Shown: positions 36,908 to 45,171 of the stretch, one piece after another
Layout: each line of letters starts with the position of its first letter
How positions within the stretch are numbered: position 1 is the stretch's first letter
From: Colwellia sp. 12G3
GTDB taxonomy: Bacteria > Pseudomonadota > Gammaproteobacteria > Enterobacterales > Alteromonadaceae
Length of the DNA stretch: 59,421 nt
Assembly: GCF_002836775.1 (NCBI RefSeq)
Contig: NZ_PJAQ01000010.1
Coordinates: 1 to 59,421, forward strand
Direction of reading: 5' to 3'
The notes under the pieces: generated by a model
What the model was told of the DNA's origin: nothing
Databases searched by the model: none
The model's input: the letters and a program-made list of their open reading frames with translations, nothing else
Made by a program: the position numbers and the translations under genes

Positions 36908-39835
36908 CTAGAACTTAAATTCAGCGCCAGCATAATAGAATGCACCATTAAATCCAAAAGGTGCTGAGCGACGTGAATAAGTAAATACACCAGGGCTACT
37001 TACTACCACATTACCACTTGCATCTTCTATTGTTCCTGAACGTGAATTACCTATGGTATTTTCATCCGGGTAAACATCAAACAAGTTATTACCACCAATG
37101 TTAAATGATAAGCTTTCAGTAACTTGGTAATTGATACGTAAATCTGTCAGCACTTCAGCGCCGTAAGTTTGTCGACCACCATCAGTAACGGTATATTCAC
37201 CATAACGGTTAAAGGCTAAATTAATACTCAAATCACCTAGAGTATAAAAACCACTCAAGCTGATACGGTCTTGTGGTTGCCACTCTTCAATGATTGAAAT
37301 AGCTTGCTCAGAGAAGACGTCACTAGGATCAACCCCACCAAGTGCACTACCTGTCGGCGTATAAATACTTACTACGTCTGTCTCAGTAAAGTTTGCTGCT
37401 GCAGTTAAGTTAAAGTCACCGCCTAATAGCTCAGTATTCCATGTCGCAATAATATCAATACCTGTAGTTTCAGTATCTGCACCATTAAGGAAAAACTGAC
37501 CAGCACCAGCGCCTGAGGCAATTAATGCCGCATCTAAAGCGGGTGATAAACCTTGCCCCAGAGAGTTACTTAATACGATACGATCTTCAATATCAATTGA
37601 ATACCAATCGACGGTTAAGTTAATGTTATCTGTGATATTAATCACAGTACCTAAACTTAAGTTGGTTGCTTCTTCTTCCTTTAATTCAGGAATACCGACC
37701 GCTTTGGCTAGGTTTGAGTCATTACGAAAAGTGCCCACTTGTACGGCAATTTGATCGCCACCGGGGTTATTCGGATCGTTTTGGAACTGAGTGCTAATGT
37801 TATCAGTGTATAGCTGCTGCATTGATGGAGCACGGAAACCAGTACTCATAGCACCACGAATCGCGATTGCTTCAGTAATTGACCAATTAGCCGCTAGTTT
37901 AAAGTTAGTACTGTCACCAAAACCTTGGTAATCATCATAACGCACGGCACCAGTAACAATTAAATCTTCAGTCACTTCAGTTTCTGCATCGACATAAAAT
38001 GAGATGACATCACGGGTTTCGTCTACCGCTTGCATCGGCGCTGTGCCACCAAAACCTTGAGACCCAGCAGAGCGATCATCGGCGTATAAACTATTGCCTT
38101 GTGCATCAGTATCGTAGTCGCGATATGAGTATTCATCACCTGCAGTGACTATAAATTGATCGGTTCTAATCTCTGCGCCCATAGCGAGTGAAAACAAATC
38201 AAAGTCTTGAGTATAATCAAGGTTCAATGTTTGTAATGATAGCTCTAGCCCGTAAGCTGCTGCTTGACGTGGAATAGACGCTCTAATCTCATCAGCACTC
38301 AAACCCGAGCTATAACGTAATGAATTTGCATAAGAAGAGTTAATGGTATCGCTAGTAATATAGTCAATATTGTTCTGACCATAGGTGTAAGAAAAGTCTA
38401 AGCTTGAGCCATCCGAAAACTGTGTTTGGTAACCCAAGTTATAAGAAATATCTTGTATGTCGGTATTGATTTTAGGTAAAAATCCAGCAGGAATAGTTGC
38501 ATCACCATCTTGAAGTGGGGCATTACCACCATTATTATTGTTATGACGGAAAAATGCGGCAGACTCATTATCTCGATTTGAGTAAGTGAGGAAACCATAC
38601 AATTCACCATCACCTAATTCATAGCCGGTATTAATGGTTAAACCAAATTGGCTCGAATCAGCATCACCGATCCTAAAGGTTGAGCGACTAGCGGTAGCTT
38701 CTCTAGCATCACCTAATAATACATTACCATTAGCCAAATCAGTACATCCTGAAAATTGGCATGAGCCATGTAATCCAGCGCGATTTGTATAACCACGGTC
38801 TCTAAAATTGAGGGTAGTATTTAAGTAACCATTATCTCCTAAGCTAAAGCCTTTAGTAATGTCGACATTAGTTGTTTCACCGTCACCTTCTGAATATTCA
38901 CCATAAGATACCGCTACTTTACCGCCTTCACTGGCATCGTTCAGCACGATGTTAATGACACCCGCTATAGCGTCAGAGCCATATTGTGCCGCTGCACCAT
39001 CACGCAATACTTCGATGCGTTTAATCGATGCTGCTGGGATAGCATTCATATCGGTACCCGCTGTGCCACGACCAACAGAGGTGTTTATATGAATTAGACT
39101 GGCTTGGTGTCGACGTCGACCATTGATTAATACTAACGTTTGATCTGGTCCTAGCCCTCTGAGTGTTGCTGGACGTAAAGCATCGCTACCATCACTGATG
39201 GATGAGCTAGAGAAGTTAAATGATGGAGCGATAGCTTGAAGCATCCGACCAACTTCTGTTTGACCAGTGTTGGCTAATGCTTCTGCGGATAAAATATCTA
39301 CGGGTACAGGCAAGTCTTCAGCGGAACGACCGGCAACCCGGCTACCAATAATAGCTATTTTTTCTACTTCACTTTCTTGTACTTGAACTGCTTCTTGAGC
39401 TAAAGCGGTTTGACTTGCTGCTCCGAGTAAAAGTGGGATTAGCGCGGCGTTCATGTTTTTATGTTTCATTGTTATATCTCTCTTGTTATGTGAATCAACT
39501 TGAATGCTCAGTTGACCAGAGATATTAACAACAGCGACTAGACCCGAGCCATTTAGTAATTTTTTTAGGCCAGCGTTAACAGGATAATACCCTTTTAATG
39601 CATTTGCTTGATGTTGCTTGGTCAAATCAAATGAAAATATAATCGTTTGATTGGCCTTTTGGGCAAATGCAATTAAGGCTTTATCAGCTCGTTGTTTATT
39701 AATATCAAAGCGAATGAAATCTTCAGCACTGGCATACCTTGTTGGTAATAGCATCACCGCTAAGGTGAACGTTGCTAACAAGGCGTGACTAACCGAGATT
39801 TGATTCAGACGAAATTGCTTTCGCCAACTGTGCAA
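36908..39835 (-). CDS. TonB-dependent receptor with N-terminal STN signalling domain and an internal second signal peptide
   Basis: The frame gives 975 residues. Residues 1-37 look like a signal peptide and about 40-113 an STN (secretin/TonB short N-terminal) domain, as in FecA-type transducers. Then comes M123 and a second, complete signal-peptide-like sequence (MKHKNMNAALIPLLLGAASQ, ending ALAQ). The plug domain follows (about 160-290, with DGAAAQYGSDAIAGVINIV) and then a 22-strand-type barrel ending in phenylalanine. The first start is weak: TTG with no nearby Shine-Dalgarno sequence, though AGAGGA stands six bases before an in-frame CTG at 39856. The internal ATG at 39469 is preceded by AAGAGAG. 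It belongs with the FecR and sigma genes upstream. Its ligand is unknown. Confidence 0.88.
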   Translation of the reverse strand: MHSWRKQFRLNQISVSHALLATFTLAVMLLPTRYASAEDFIRFDINKQRADKALIAFAQKANQTIIFSFDLTKQHQANALKGYYPVNAGLKKLLNGSGLVAVVNISGQLSIQVDSHNKRDITMKHKNMNAALIPLLLGAASQTALAQEAVQVQESEVEKIAIIGSRVAGRSAEDLPVPVDILSAEALANTGQTEVGRMLQAIAPSFNFSSSSISDGSDALRPATLRGLGPDQTLVLINGRRRHQASLIHINTSVGRGTAGTDMNAIPAASIKRIEVLRDGAAAQYGSDAIAGVINIVLNDASEGGKVAVSYGEYSEGDGETTNVDITKGFSLGDNGYLNTTLNFRDRGYTNRAGLHGSCQFSGCTDLANGNVLLGDAREATASRSTFRIGDADSSQFGLTINTGYELGDGELYGFLTYSNRDNESAAFFRHNNNNGGNAPLQDGDATIPAGFLPKINTDIQDISYNLGYQTQFSDGSSLDFSYTYGQNNIDYITSDTINSSYANSLRYSSGLSADEIRASIPRQAAAYGLELSLQTLNLDYTQDFDLFSLAMGAEIRTDQFIVTAGDEYSYRDYDTDAQGNSLYADDRSAGSQGFGGTAPMQAVDETRDVISFYVDAETEVTEDLIVTGAVRYDDYQGFGDSTNFKLAANWSITEAIAIRGAMSTGFRAPSMQQLYTDNISTQFQNDPNNPGGDQIAVQVGTFRNDSNLAKAVGIPELKEEEATNLSLGTVINITDNINLTVDWYSIDIEDRIVLSNSLGQGLSPALDAALIASGAGAGQFFLNGADTETTGIDIIATWNTELLGGDFNLTAAANFTETDVVSIYTPTGSALGGVDPSDVFSEQAISIIEEWQPQDRISLSGFYTLGDLSINLAFNRYGEYTVTDGGRQTYGAEVLTDLRINYQVTESLSFNIGGNNLFDVYPDENTIGNSRSGTIEDASGNVVVSSPGVFTYSRRSAPFGFNGAFYYAGAEFKF

Positions 39836-39979
39836 TATTAATAAACAGCTAAGCAGGGGAAATCCTCTAATTTATTTATAATTTTTTATTATCTTGTTGC
39901 ATGTGTAATGAAATAGCCAGTAATAAATACTGGCTATTGGTCTAATAAATAAAGATAAAGCTTAAAAGGAAATAGGGGA

Positions 39980-41089
39980 TTAGTTAGCCGAAGTAAGCAA
40001 AATAGTACCATCAGAACTTTTATTGAAATTGATACCAAAATTACTCTGTAATGAAATAAGGAGACCATCAATGTCACCGGCTTTAAAATAACCGGCAACA
40101 TGTATTTCAGCGAGTTCACTATCGATAATCTTAAAGTGACTGGTGGTGTAGCGACTAATTTCAGCAAGTGCAATCGATAGAGGCTCACCCTCAAAAATAA
40201 GCATGCCTTGTTGCCATGCTAGATCACGATGAATTTGATCTAAAGATACTTTTTCTATCGGTGTAGTATTAATTGAGGGGGAATTATCGGTTATTACCGC
40301 CTTTTCACCAGAAACAACTAACGTTGCCTCTAAAGTATCAGATTTAAAGGTAGTACGAGCTTGCATTAACGTATTTTTAATATCAGTTACCGGCATGCTT
40401 GCTTTGGTAATTAATACCTTACCTTCAGTGACAACCAATTCCATTGCTAAGCTATCATTCTTTTGAACATTAAAAATGGTACCGAGTGCAGTAAATGATT
40501 TTTCACCAGCGGTGACCGTGAAAGGACGGCTTCTATCTTTAGCCACATCAAAACGGGCTTCGCCATTTACTAAAGTAAGCAAGCGATGTTTGGGGCTATA
40601 TTCAACTTCGATAAGGCTGTTGGTATTTAATTGGATTTGTGACCCGTCTTGTAAGGTAAAACTTGTTTGTTCACCTATTTGAGTTTTTAAGGTGTAAGTT
40701 TGGGTTAATTGTTGTTCGTTAAACGAAGGTAAGTAAGGTAAAAAAGACTCATTGACTAGTGTATTAGCGCCAAGAAGCGAAATAATGGCAAAACTTGCAG
40801 CAATTGCTATTGCTGACCATTTATTTCGTTGACTTTGACAATTCGCCTGTGCCAACGGAAATAAATCACTTAATTCATTCAGTACACTTAAATCATCCCA
40901 ATAAGAAGCCATCTCAAGTAGAGCACTGAGATGATGAGGTTTTTGTTTACACCAATCGACAAGTTGTTTTTTTTCAGGATTACTTAGGCCTCGGTCCATA
41001 CGGCTGATCCAAAGACAAGCGAGTTCTTGGACATTATCATCATCTTGCTGTTTATTATCTGTACCAAATAACTGGCTGACATTACCCAT
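39980..41089 (-). CDS. FecR family anti-sigma factor with C-terminal STN-like domain
   Basis: The 369-residue protein has an N-terminal cytoplasmic domain of the DUF4880 type (about 25-70, LACLWISRMDRGLS). One membrane helix follows (about 72-90), then the periplasmic FecR domain (about 115-215, with FTLQDGSQIQLNTNS and GTIFNV). Its C-terminal 75 residues (about 295-369) resemble an STN domain, an extension seen in many FecR proteins of marine bacteria. It should hold the sigma factor inactive and release it when the receptor's own STN domain signals. It starts 2 bp after the sigma gene, implying translational coupling. Confidence 0.9.
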   Translation of the reverse strand: MGNVSQLFGTDNKQQDDDNVQELACLWISRMDRGLSNPEKKQLVDWCKQKPHHLSALLEMASYWDDLSVLNELSDLFPLAQANCQSQRNKWSAIAIAASFAIISLLGANTLVNESFLPYLPSFNEQQLTQTYTLKTQIGEQTSFTLQDGSQIQLNTNSLIEVEYSPKHRLLTLVNGEARFDVAKDRSRPFTVTAGEKSFTALGTIFNVQKNDSLAMELVVTEGKVLITKASMPVTDIKNTLMQARTTFKSDTLEATLVVSGEKAVITDNSPSINTTPIEKVSLDQIHRDLAWQQGMLIFEGEPLSIALAEISRYTTSHFKIIDSELAEIHVAGYFKAGDIDGLLISLQSNFGINFNKSSDGTILLTSAN

Positions 41090-41091
41090 GC

Positions 41092-41676
41092 TTATTCTCT
41101 ATTTCCTGAATTTTTTCTTACTTGGTTGCTATGAACTTGGCGTTCTTTTTTTGAATTTTTAGTACATTGATCTTGGTTCATTCGTTTTATATACATTGCA
41201 CTTTTTAGCAAACCTTGTGCTATATGCTTTTCTACGGTGCTTTCACTTAAATTTAAATACTTAGCAATTTCTTTTTGGCTTAAGCCATAAACTTTCTTTA
41301 GTATAAAACATTTACGCACTGAACCCGAGAGTTGATCGGTCGCACGACAAAAAAACAAAAATTGCTCTTTACTTTCATAATCGTCTTCAACGTTAACGCT
41401 AGTTAATTGAACAGGTGGCTGAGAAAAATCCTCTAGCGAATCATTATATTTATTATCCCATAGAGCTACATGATTTAGCGCAAGATTTTTTGCGGTTTTA
41501 AGCATATAGCTACGCACATATTTAATTTCTTGCTTTAAATCAGCCTCATAAGTTTTCACAAAAGTTTCTTGAACAATATCCTCAATATCGTCAGGTTTAA
41601 CGATATGACTAATCAAGCGACCCATGTTTCTTTTAGTGCTAAGAAATAGGTTTGTTAATGTTGAGTTTCGTGTCAT
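41092..41676 (-). CDS. ECF-type RNA polymerase sigma factor (FecI-like)
   Basis: The 194-residue protein has sigma-70 region 2 (about 15-85, including DIEDIVQETFVKTYE) and region 4 (about 120-175, with the helix-turn-helix QKEIAKYLNLSESTVEKHI). It lacks regions 1 and 3, as ECF factors do. The order sigma, FecR, TonB receptor on one strand is the classical cell-surface signalling arrangement, so it probably transcribes the receptor gene and perhaps itself. The basic tail after residue 175 is longer than in FecI. Confidence 0.92.
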   Translation of the reverse strand: MTRNSTLTNLFLSTKRNMGRLISHIVKPDDIEDIVQETFVKTYEADLKQEIKYVRSYMLKTAKNLALNHVALWDNKYNDSLEDFSQPPVQLTSVNVEDDYESKEQFLFFCRATDQLSGSVRKCFILKKVYGLSQKEIAKYLNLSESTVEKHIAQGLLKSAMYIKRMNQDQCTKNSKKERQVHSNQVRKNSGNRE

Positions 41677-41824
41677 CCATGTTTGCCTAATACTTTTAGC
41701 TTGAATCGATAATACGCATTAGGTTGAGTGAATGTCTAACCTTAATCACATCTTTTTACTTTAACTTAAACGCTAGGCAGTTTATAAAGAGTTATTATTT
41801 ATTATCGCCATAAAGGATTCAAGC

Positions 41825-42514
41825 TTGTCTATATTGTCCCCCGATAGAACTTTTTTTGATAATTCACGAGTGAATTATCTGTGTTTTAGCCTCTTGCTGT
41901 TGTGTTGTATTACGAGTATTAAAGCAAGAGCGGCTAAGTTAACTATTACTGATAATCTCATCGTCCGTGAGATCGATGATAAATCGGTTGAACAGGGTTT
42001 TTTGTCGAAAAATCAAGTATTCAAGTTAGTTCAAGGACAACATGCTTTAGTTGTTAAATATAAAGATGTTTTCGAAGACCTAGAGTTTGCAGAGGACAGG
42101 CTAGTAAAATCTGATTACTTTGTCGTTAAGTTTACCGTCGAAAATCAGCAAGAACTGTTGCTGATGACAAGTGAAATTAACGATTTGGCTACGGCAGAGC
42201 GTTTTGTTAAATCACCCGAATTACGTTTGGTCGATGAACATCAACAAGATGTTGTATTAGAACTAGAAAAGTTAAGTGATTATGCATTGGCCAAACAGGT
42301 AACTAAAGTGGTTAATACGTTATCGACTCCAACAGTTATGTCCCAAATCAATAGCAAAACAACGACGAACACTGAAAATGAACAAGCTTTTACCTCCCAA
42401 GTTATCAATTCAGTTGATACGGTTCCTATGCTGAAATACTGGTGGCAAAAAGCTAACAAAGGTGAAAAAGACGAGTTTATTGATTTTATTAATAAAAATA
42501 AGGAACTAAAGTAG
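41825..42514 (+). CDS. DUF2057 family periplasmic protein (YccT-like)
   Basis: The 229-residue protein begins at TTG (41825) with AAAGGA upstream and has an N-terminal signal peptide (hydrophobic stretch about 17-33). The conserved core LTITDNLIVREIDDKSVEQG and QALVVKYKDVFEDL-like segments match DUF2057, the family of E. coli YccT, reported as an inhibitor of curli assembly. The function here is unknown. No csg genes are nearby. It is divergent from the sigma factor gene (148 bp apart) and is followed 50 bp later by the SIMPL gene. Confidence 0.8.
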   Translation: MSILSPDRTFFDNSRVNYLCFSLLLLCCITSIKARAAKLTITDNLIVREIDDKSVEQGFLSKNQVFKLVQGQHALVVKYKDVFEDLEFAEDRLVKSDYFVVKFTVENQQELLLMTSEINDLATAERFVKSPELRLVDEHQQDVVLELEKLSDYALAKQVTKVVNTLSTPTVMSQINSKTTTNTENEQAFTSQVINSVDTVPMLKYWWQKANKGEKDEFIDFINKNKELK

Positions 42515-42564
42515 AAAGTTATACTCGTTAATAGTACATTCAACAGGTTTATCTAAGGCGTTAT

Positions 42565-43398
42565 ATGAATATGATATCTTTTACTCGTTCACCAAAAAGT
42601 AGTCAATTAAAATGCAAGCGTATTCAGACTTGCGTTACATTATTGGTCTGTTTATTGTTCCCAACCATAGCTTCTGCTTTTGAAGAGACAGGGATAGAAG
42701 TGTCGGGTCAGGGCAGTGTTGTAGTTACACCTGACCAATTTTCGTTAACGTTAACAATTACCGAACGTGGTAGATTACCCAGTAAATTAAAAGCTTTAGT
42801 CGATAAAAAGAGTAATTCAGTCATTAGTGCAGCTAAAAGCCTTGCCGTAAAAGAGAGTAACATCTCATCTGCTCGTGTTAATTTACGAATAGTAGAAGAA
42901 AAACCATCAATTCAAGTTCAAGGTGTCGAGCTTAAAAGGGCCAGACAAGAAAGTATTTATATTGATGGACAAAGTATAAATCAGCAAACAAATCATGGTA
43001 TTGAGCATAAGCAACCGTTATTTGAATTAAGCCGTCAAATAACGGTTGGGTTTAATAAGATAGATGAGTACGATAGCTTTTTAGCCCAAATAATTAAAAT
43101 CAATGTAAGTCACATCTCCCCGCTTTCTATGAGTATTTCAGATCGAGATGAGTATTATCAACAAGCGTTATTGAAAGCGATTAGCCACGCAAAACAAAAA
43201 GCACAACGGATGAGTAAACAGGCGGGACATAACTTAGGCAAGATAATGTTGATTAAAGAGCTTTCGAGTAATAATTATCGACCAATGTATGCTGAGGCAA
43301 TGATGAGTGATGCAAGCCCAAGAACACATTCATCCTTAACGGGTAGCCAAGACATAACAGCACGGGTTTTGGTTAAATTTAGTCTTGAAAATAGATAA
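42565..43398 (+). CDS. SIMPL domain (DUF541) protein
   Basis: The 277-residue exported protein has a signal peptide (about 18-40) and a SIMPL/DUF541 domain: GIEVSGQGSVVVTPDQFSL at its start, paired beta-alpha units, and a C-terminal AISHAKQKAQRMSKQAG helix followed by ARVLVKFSLE. Family members such as E. coli YggE affect oxidative-stress phenotypes and form oligomers, but no activity is established. It is co-oriented with the DUF2057 gene and probably co-transcribed. Confidence 0.87.
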   Translation: MNMISFTRSPKSSQLKCKRIQTCVTLLVCLLFPTIASAFEETGIEVSGQGSVVVTPDQFSLTLTITERGRLPSKLKALVDKKSNSVISAAKSLAVKESNISSARVNLRIVEEKPSIQVQGVELKRARQESIYIDGQSINQQTNHGIEHKQPLFELSRQITVGFNKIDEYDSFLAQIIKINVSHISPLSMSISDRDEYYQQALLKAISHAKQKAQRMSKQAGHNLGKIMLIKELSSNNYRPMYAEAMMSDASPRTHSSLTGSQDITARVLVKFSLENR

Positions 43399-43511
43399 TT
43401 AGGTGATAAATGTCATTAGTTAAGCCAATTATTAGAGAAAAGCTTTAATTGTTGTGTGATTTTAGGTATGTTAGCGCTTTTTATTATAGCATTATCTAAT
43501 GGTGGTTATTG

Positions 43512-43976
43512 ATGAGTAATCAAGATGAGTTTTATCAAGAGTTATTAGGGCAAACTAAAGCGCTAATAAGTGATGAATCTGATATTATTGCTAACATGGC
43601 TAATATTAGTGCTTTACTGTTTGAACGCTTAACTGAGGTTAATTGGGTAGGTTTCTATCGTCTGATTGAAGACGAGTTAGTACTAGGTCCTTTTCAAGGC
43701 AAGGTTGCTTGTATTCGAATCCCGCTAGGGAGAGGTGTTTGCGGAACATGCGCATCATCAGGTACAGTTCAACGTATTGCCAATGTGCATCAGTTTGATG
43801 GTCATATTGCTTGTGATGCGAGTAGTAATTCAGAGCTGGTTATTCCGATAACCGTTGCAGGAAGAGTTATTGCTGTTTTAGATATAGATAGCACAGCGTT
43901 TTCACGTTTTGATTTGCAAGACGAAAAAGGCATTATGTCGATAGTTCAAGTATTCGAGCAGAATATATCTGTTTAA
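43512..43976 (+). CDS. msrC: Free methionine-(R)-sulfoxide reductase (GAF domain)
   Basis: The 154-residue GAF-domain enzyme reduces free methionine-R-sulfoxide. C67, C77 and C101 have the same 10- and 24-residue spacing as the catalytic cysteines of E. coli fRMsr (YebR). LGRGVCGTCA and HIACDASSNSELVIP are family hallmarks. The frame also allows TTG at 43509 immediately before the ATG at 43512, and I use the ATG. It lies just upstream of a small acidic gene and proQ. In E. coli yebR is likewise next to proQ and prc, so the order is conserved. Confidence 0.92.
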   Translation: MSNQDEFYQELLGQTKALISDESDIIANMANISALLFERLTEVNWVGFYRLIEDELVLGPFQGKVACIRIPLGRGVCGTCASSGTVQRIANVHQFDGHIACDASSNSELVIPITVAGRVIAVLDIDSTAFSRFDLQDEKGIMSIVQVFEQNISV

Positions 43977-44034
43977 TATGATGCCAAAGTGTCATCAGTT
44001 ATAATAAATAGTGATATAGAAAAGTGAAGGTTTA

Positions 44035-44322
44035 ATGAAAGAATTTGTAGTAATTCATGACTATTTAGTTACCCAAGAAATTGTCGGTGACTGGGATGGC
44101 CAGGAAGAAGAAGTTGCTGAGAACATGAATGAATTTTATCATACCATGTACGACTTAGCTGAAGAAGATATTGAAACGGAAGTTTTAGAGCAGTTATTAG
44201 CACTCATTTGGGATACCTGGATAGGCCAAGAAGAAATTGCTGATATAAGTACAGATGATATATATGATTGGTGTAAGCATGTGATTGATAACCCGGATCA
44301 ACATCTCCAATCTGAAGAGTAA
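44035..44322 (+). CDS. Small acidic protein of unknown function
   Basis: This 95-residue protein is strongly acidic, rich in D, E, W and I, with segments such as DWDGQEEEVAENMNEF and IWDTWIGQEEIADI, and lacks a signal peptide or membrane segment. AAGG precedes the ATG. I do not recognise a family. It lies between the fRMsr gene and proQ on the same strand. Its charge suggests a partner for a basic protein or nucleic-acid mimicry, but that is conjecture. Confidence 0.7.
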   Translation: MKEFVVIHDYLVTQEIVGDWDGQEEEVAENMNEFYHTMYDLAEEDIETEVLEQLLALIWDTWIGQEEIADISTDDIYDWCKHVIDNPDQHLQSEE

Positions 44323-44421
44323 AGAAAGATAAACATTGGCGCTATTTTCTTGCTAGAGTGAAATCTTGTTGAAAAATGAAGTTAGCTTAATTTAATTTAA
44401 ATTGTAAAAAAAAGTGTAGTC

Positions 44422-45084
44422 ATGGAAACTGAAATTAAACGTACAAGTACGAAAGACATTATTGCTTATTTAACTGAAAAATTCCCTGAGTGTTTTTCAA
44501 TTAAAGGTCCCGTTAAACCGCTTAAAATTGGTATATTCCAAGACCTAGCCGAGAAGCTTAATGATGATGAAACGGTTAGTAAAACTCGTTTGCGTCAAGC
44601 ATTAAGACATTATACGAGCAGCTGGCGTTACCTTAAAGTTATCAAGGTTGGCAATTCTCGTGTAGACATTGATGGTAAAGACGTTGCTGAGATTGACGAA
44701 GAGCAAGCAACTTACGCAAGCAAAACGCTTAAAGAGAGCCAAGAAAAATTTGGTAACAAAAAAGCGACAGACAGCGATAGCAAAAAGCCTTATAAAGGTA
44801 AGCCTAGCTCAGCAGAAGCCGATACTACTAAACCGGCAGATAAAAAACGTGAATCAGCTAAATTTAAAACAGTGAAGTCAACGGCTAAAAAAACTGTTAA
44901 AAAAGAAGTAGAGACACTTAAGCCTGTTGAATCAGCTACAATAAAAGTAGGTAGTAATGTTAGAGTTCAGTTAGGTAATTCACCAATGAAAGCTACTATC
45001 ACTGAAATATCAGGTAAAGATATCAGTGTACAACTTGACTCTGGCATGGTTATCAAGACTCAACTACAAAATATTTACTTATAG
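44422..45084 (+). CDS. proQ: RNA chaperone ProQ
   Basis: The 220-residue RNA-binding protein stabilises small RNAs and mRNA 3' ends. The N-terminal FinO-like domain (about 8-120) shows FPECFSIKGPVKPLKIGIFQDL and LRQALRHYTSSWRYL, each within the conserved fold. A lysine/serine/threonine-rich linker follows (about 115-170), then a C-terminal Tudor-like domain (about 172-220). The linker is low-complexity and shorter than in E. coli. It is followed 87 bp later by prc, as in enterobacteria. Confidence 0.95.
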   Translation: METEIKRTSTKDIIAYLTEKFPECFSIKGPVKPLKIGIFQDLAEKLNDDETVSKTRLRQALRHYTSSWRYLKVIKVGNSRVDIDGKDVAEIDEEQATYASKTLKESQEKFGNKKATDSDSKKPYKGKPSSAEADTTKPADKKRESAKFKTVKSTAKKTVKKEVETLKPVESATIKVGSNVRVQLGNSPMKATITEISGKDISVQLDSGMVIKTQLQNIYL

Positions 45085-45121
45085 AAAGTAAAAAAGTCGC
45101 CATTATTAGGTTTGGCGGCTA

Positions 45122-45143
45122 GGCCTAACAAAACTGTTAGGTC
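45122..45143 (+). promoter_or_regulatory. Hairpin between proQ and prc
   Basis: GCCTAACA and TGTTAGGT form a stem around AAAC, 39 bp after proQ and about 30 bp before prc. No T tract follows, so it may stabilise or attenuate the message, or offer a ProQ-type 3' end, rather than terminate. Confidence 0.4.
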
Positions 45144-45171
45144 ACATAGAAATTGAATAGGAAGTTAATGC

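Noticed and set aside
39934..40194. Minus-strand ORF of 86 codons overlapping the FecR gene end
   Set aside because: It is an out-of-frame shadow of the FecR coding sequence on the same strand, with no homology.
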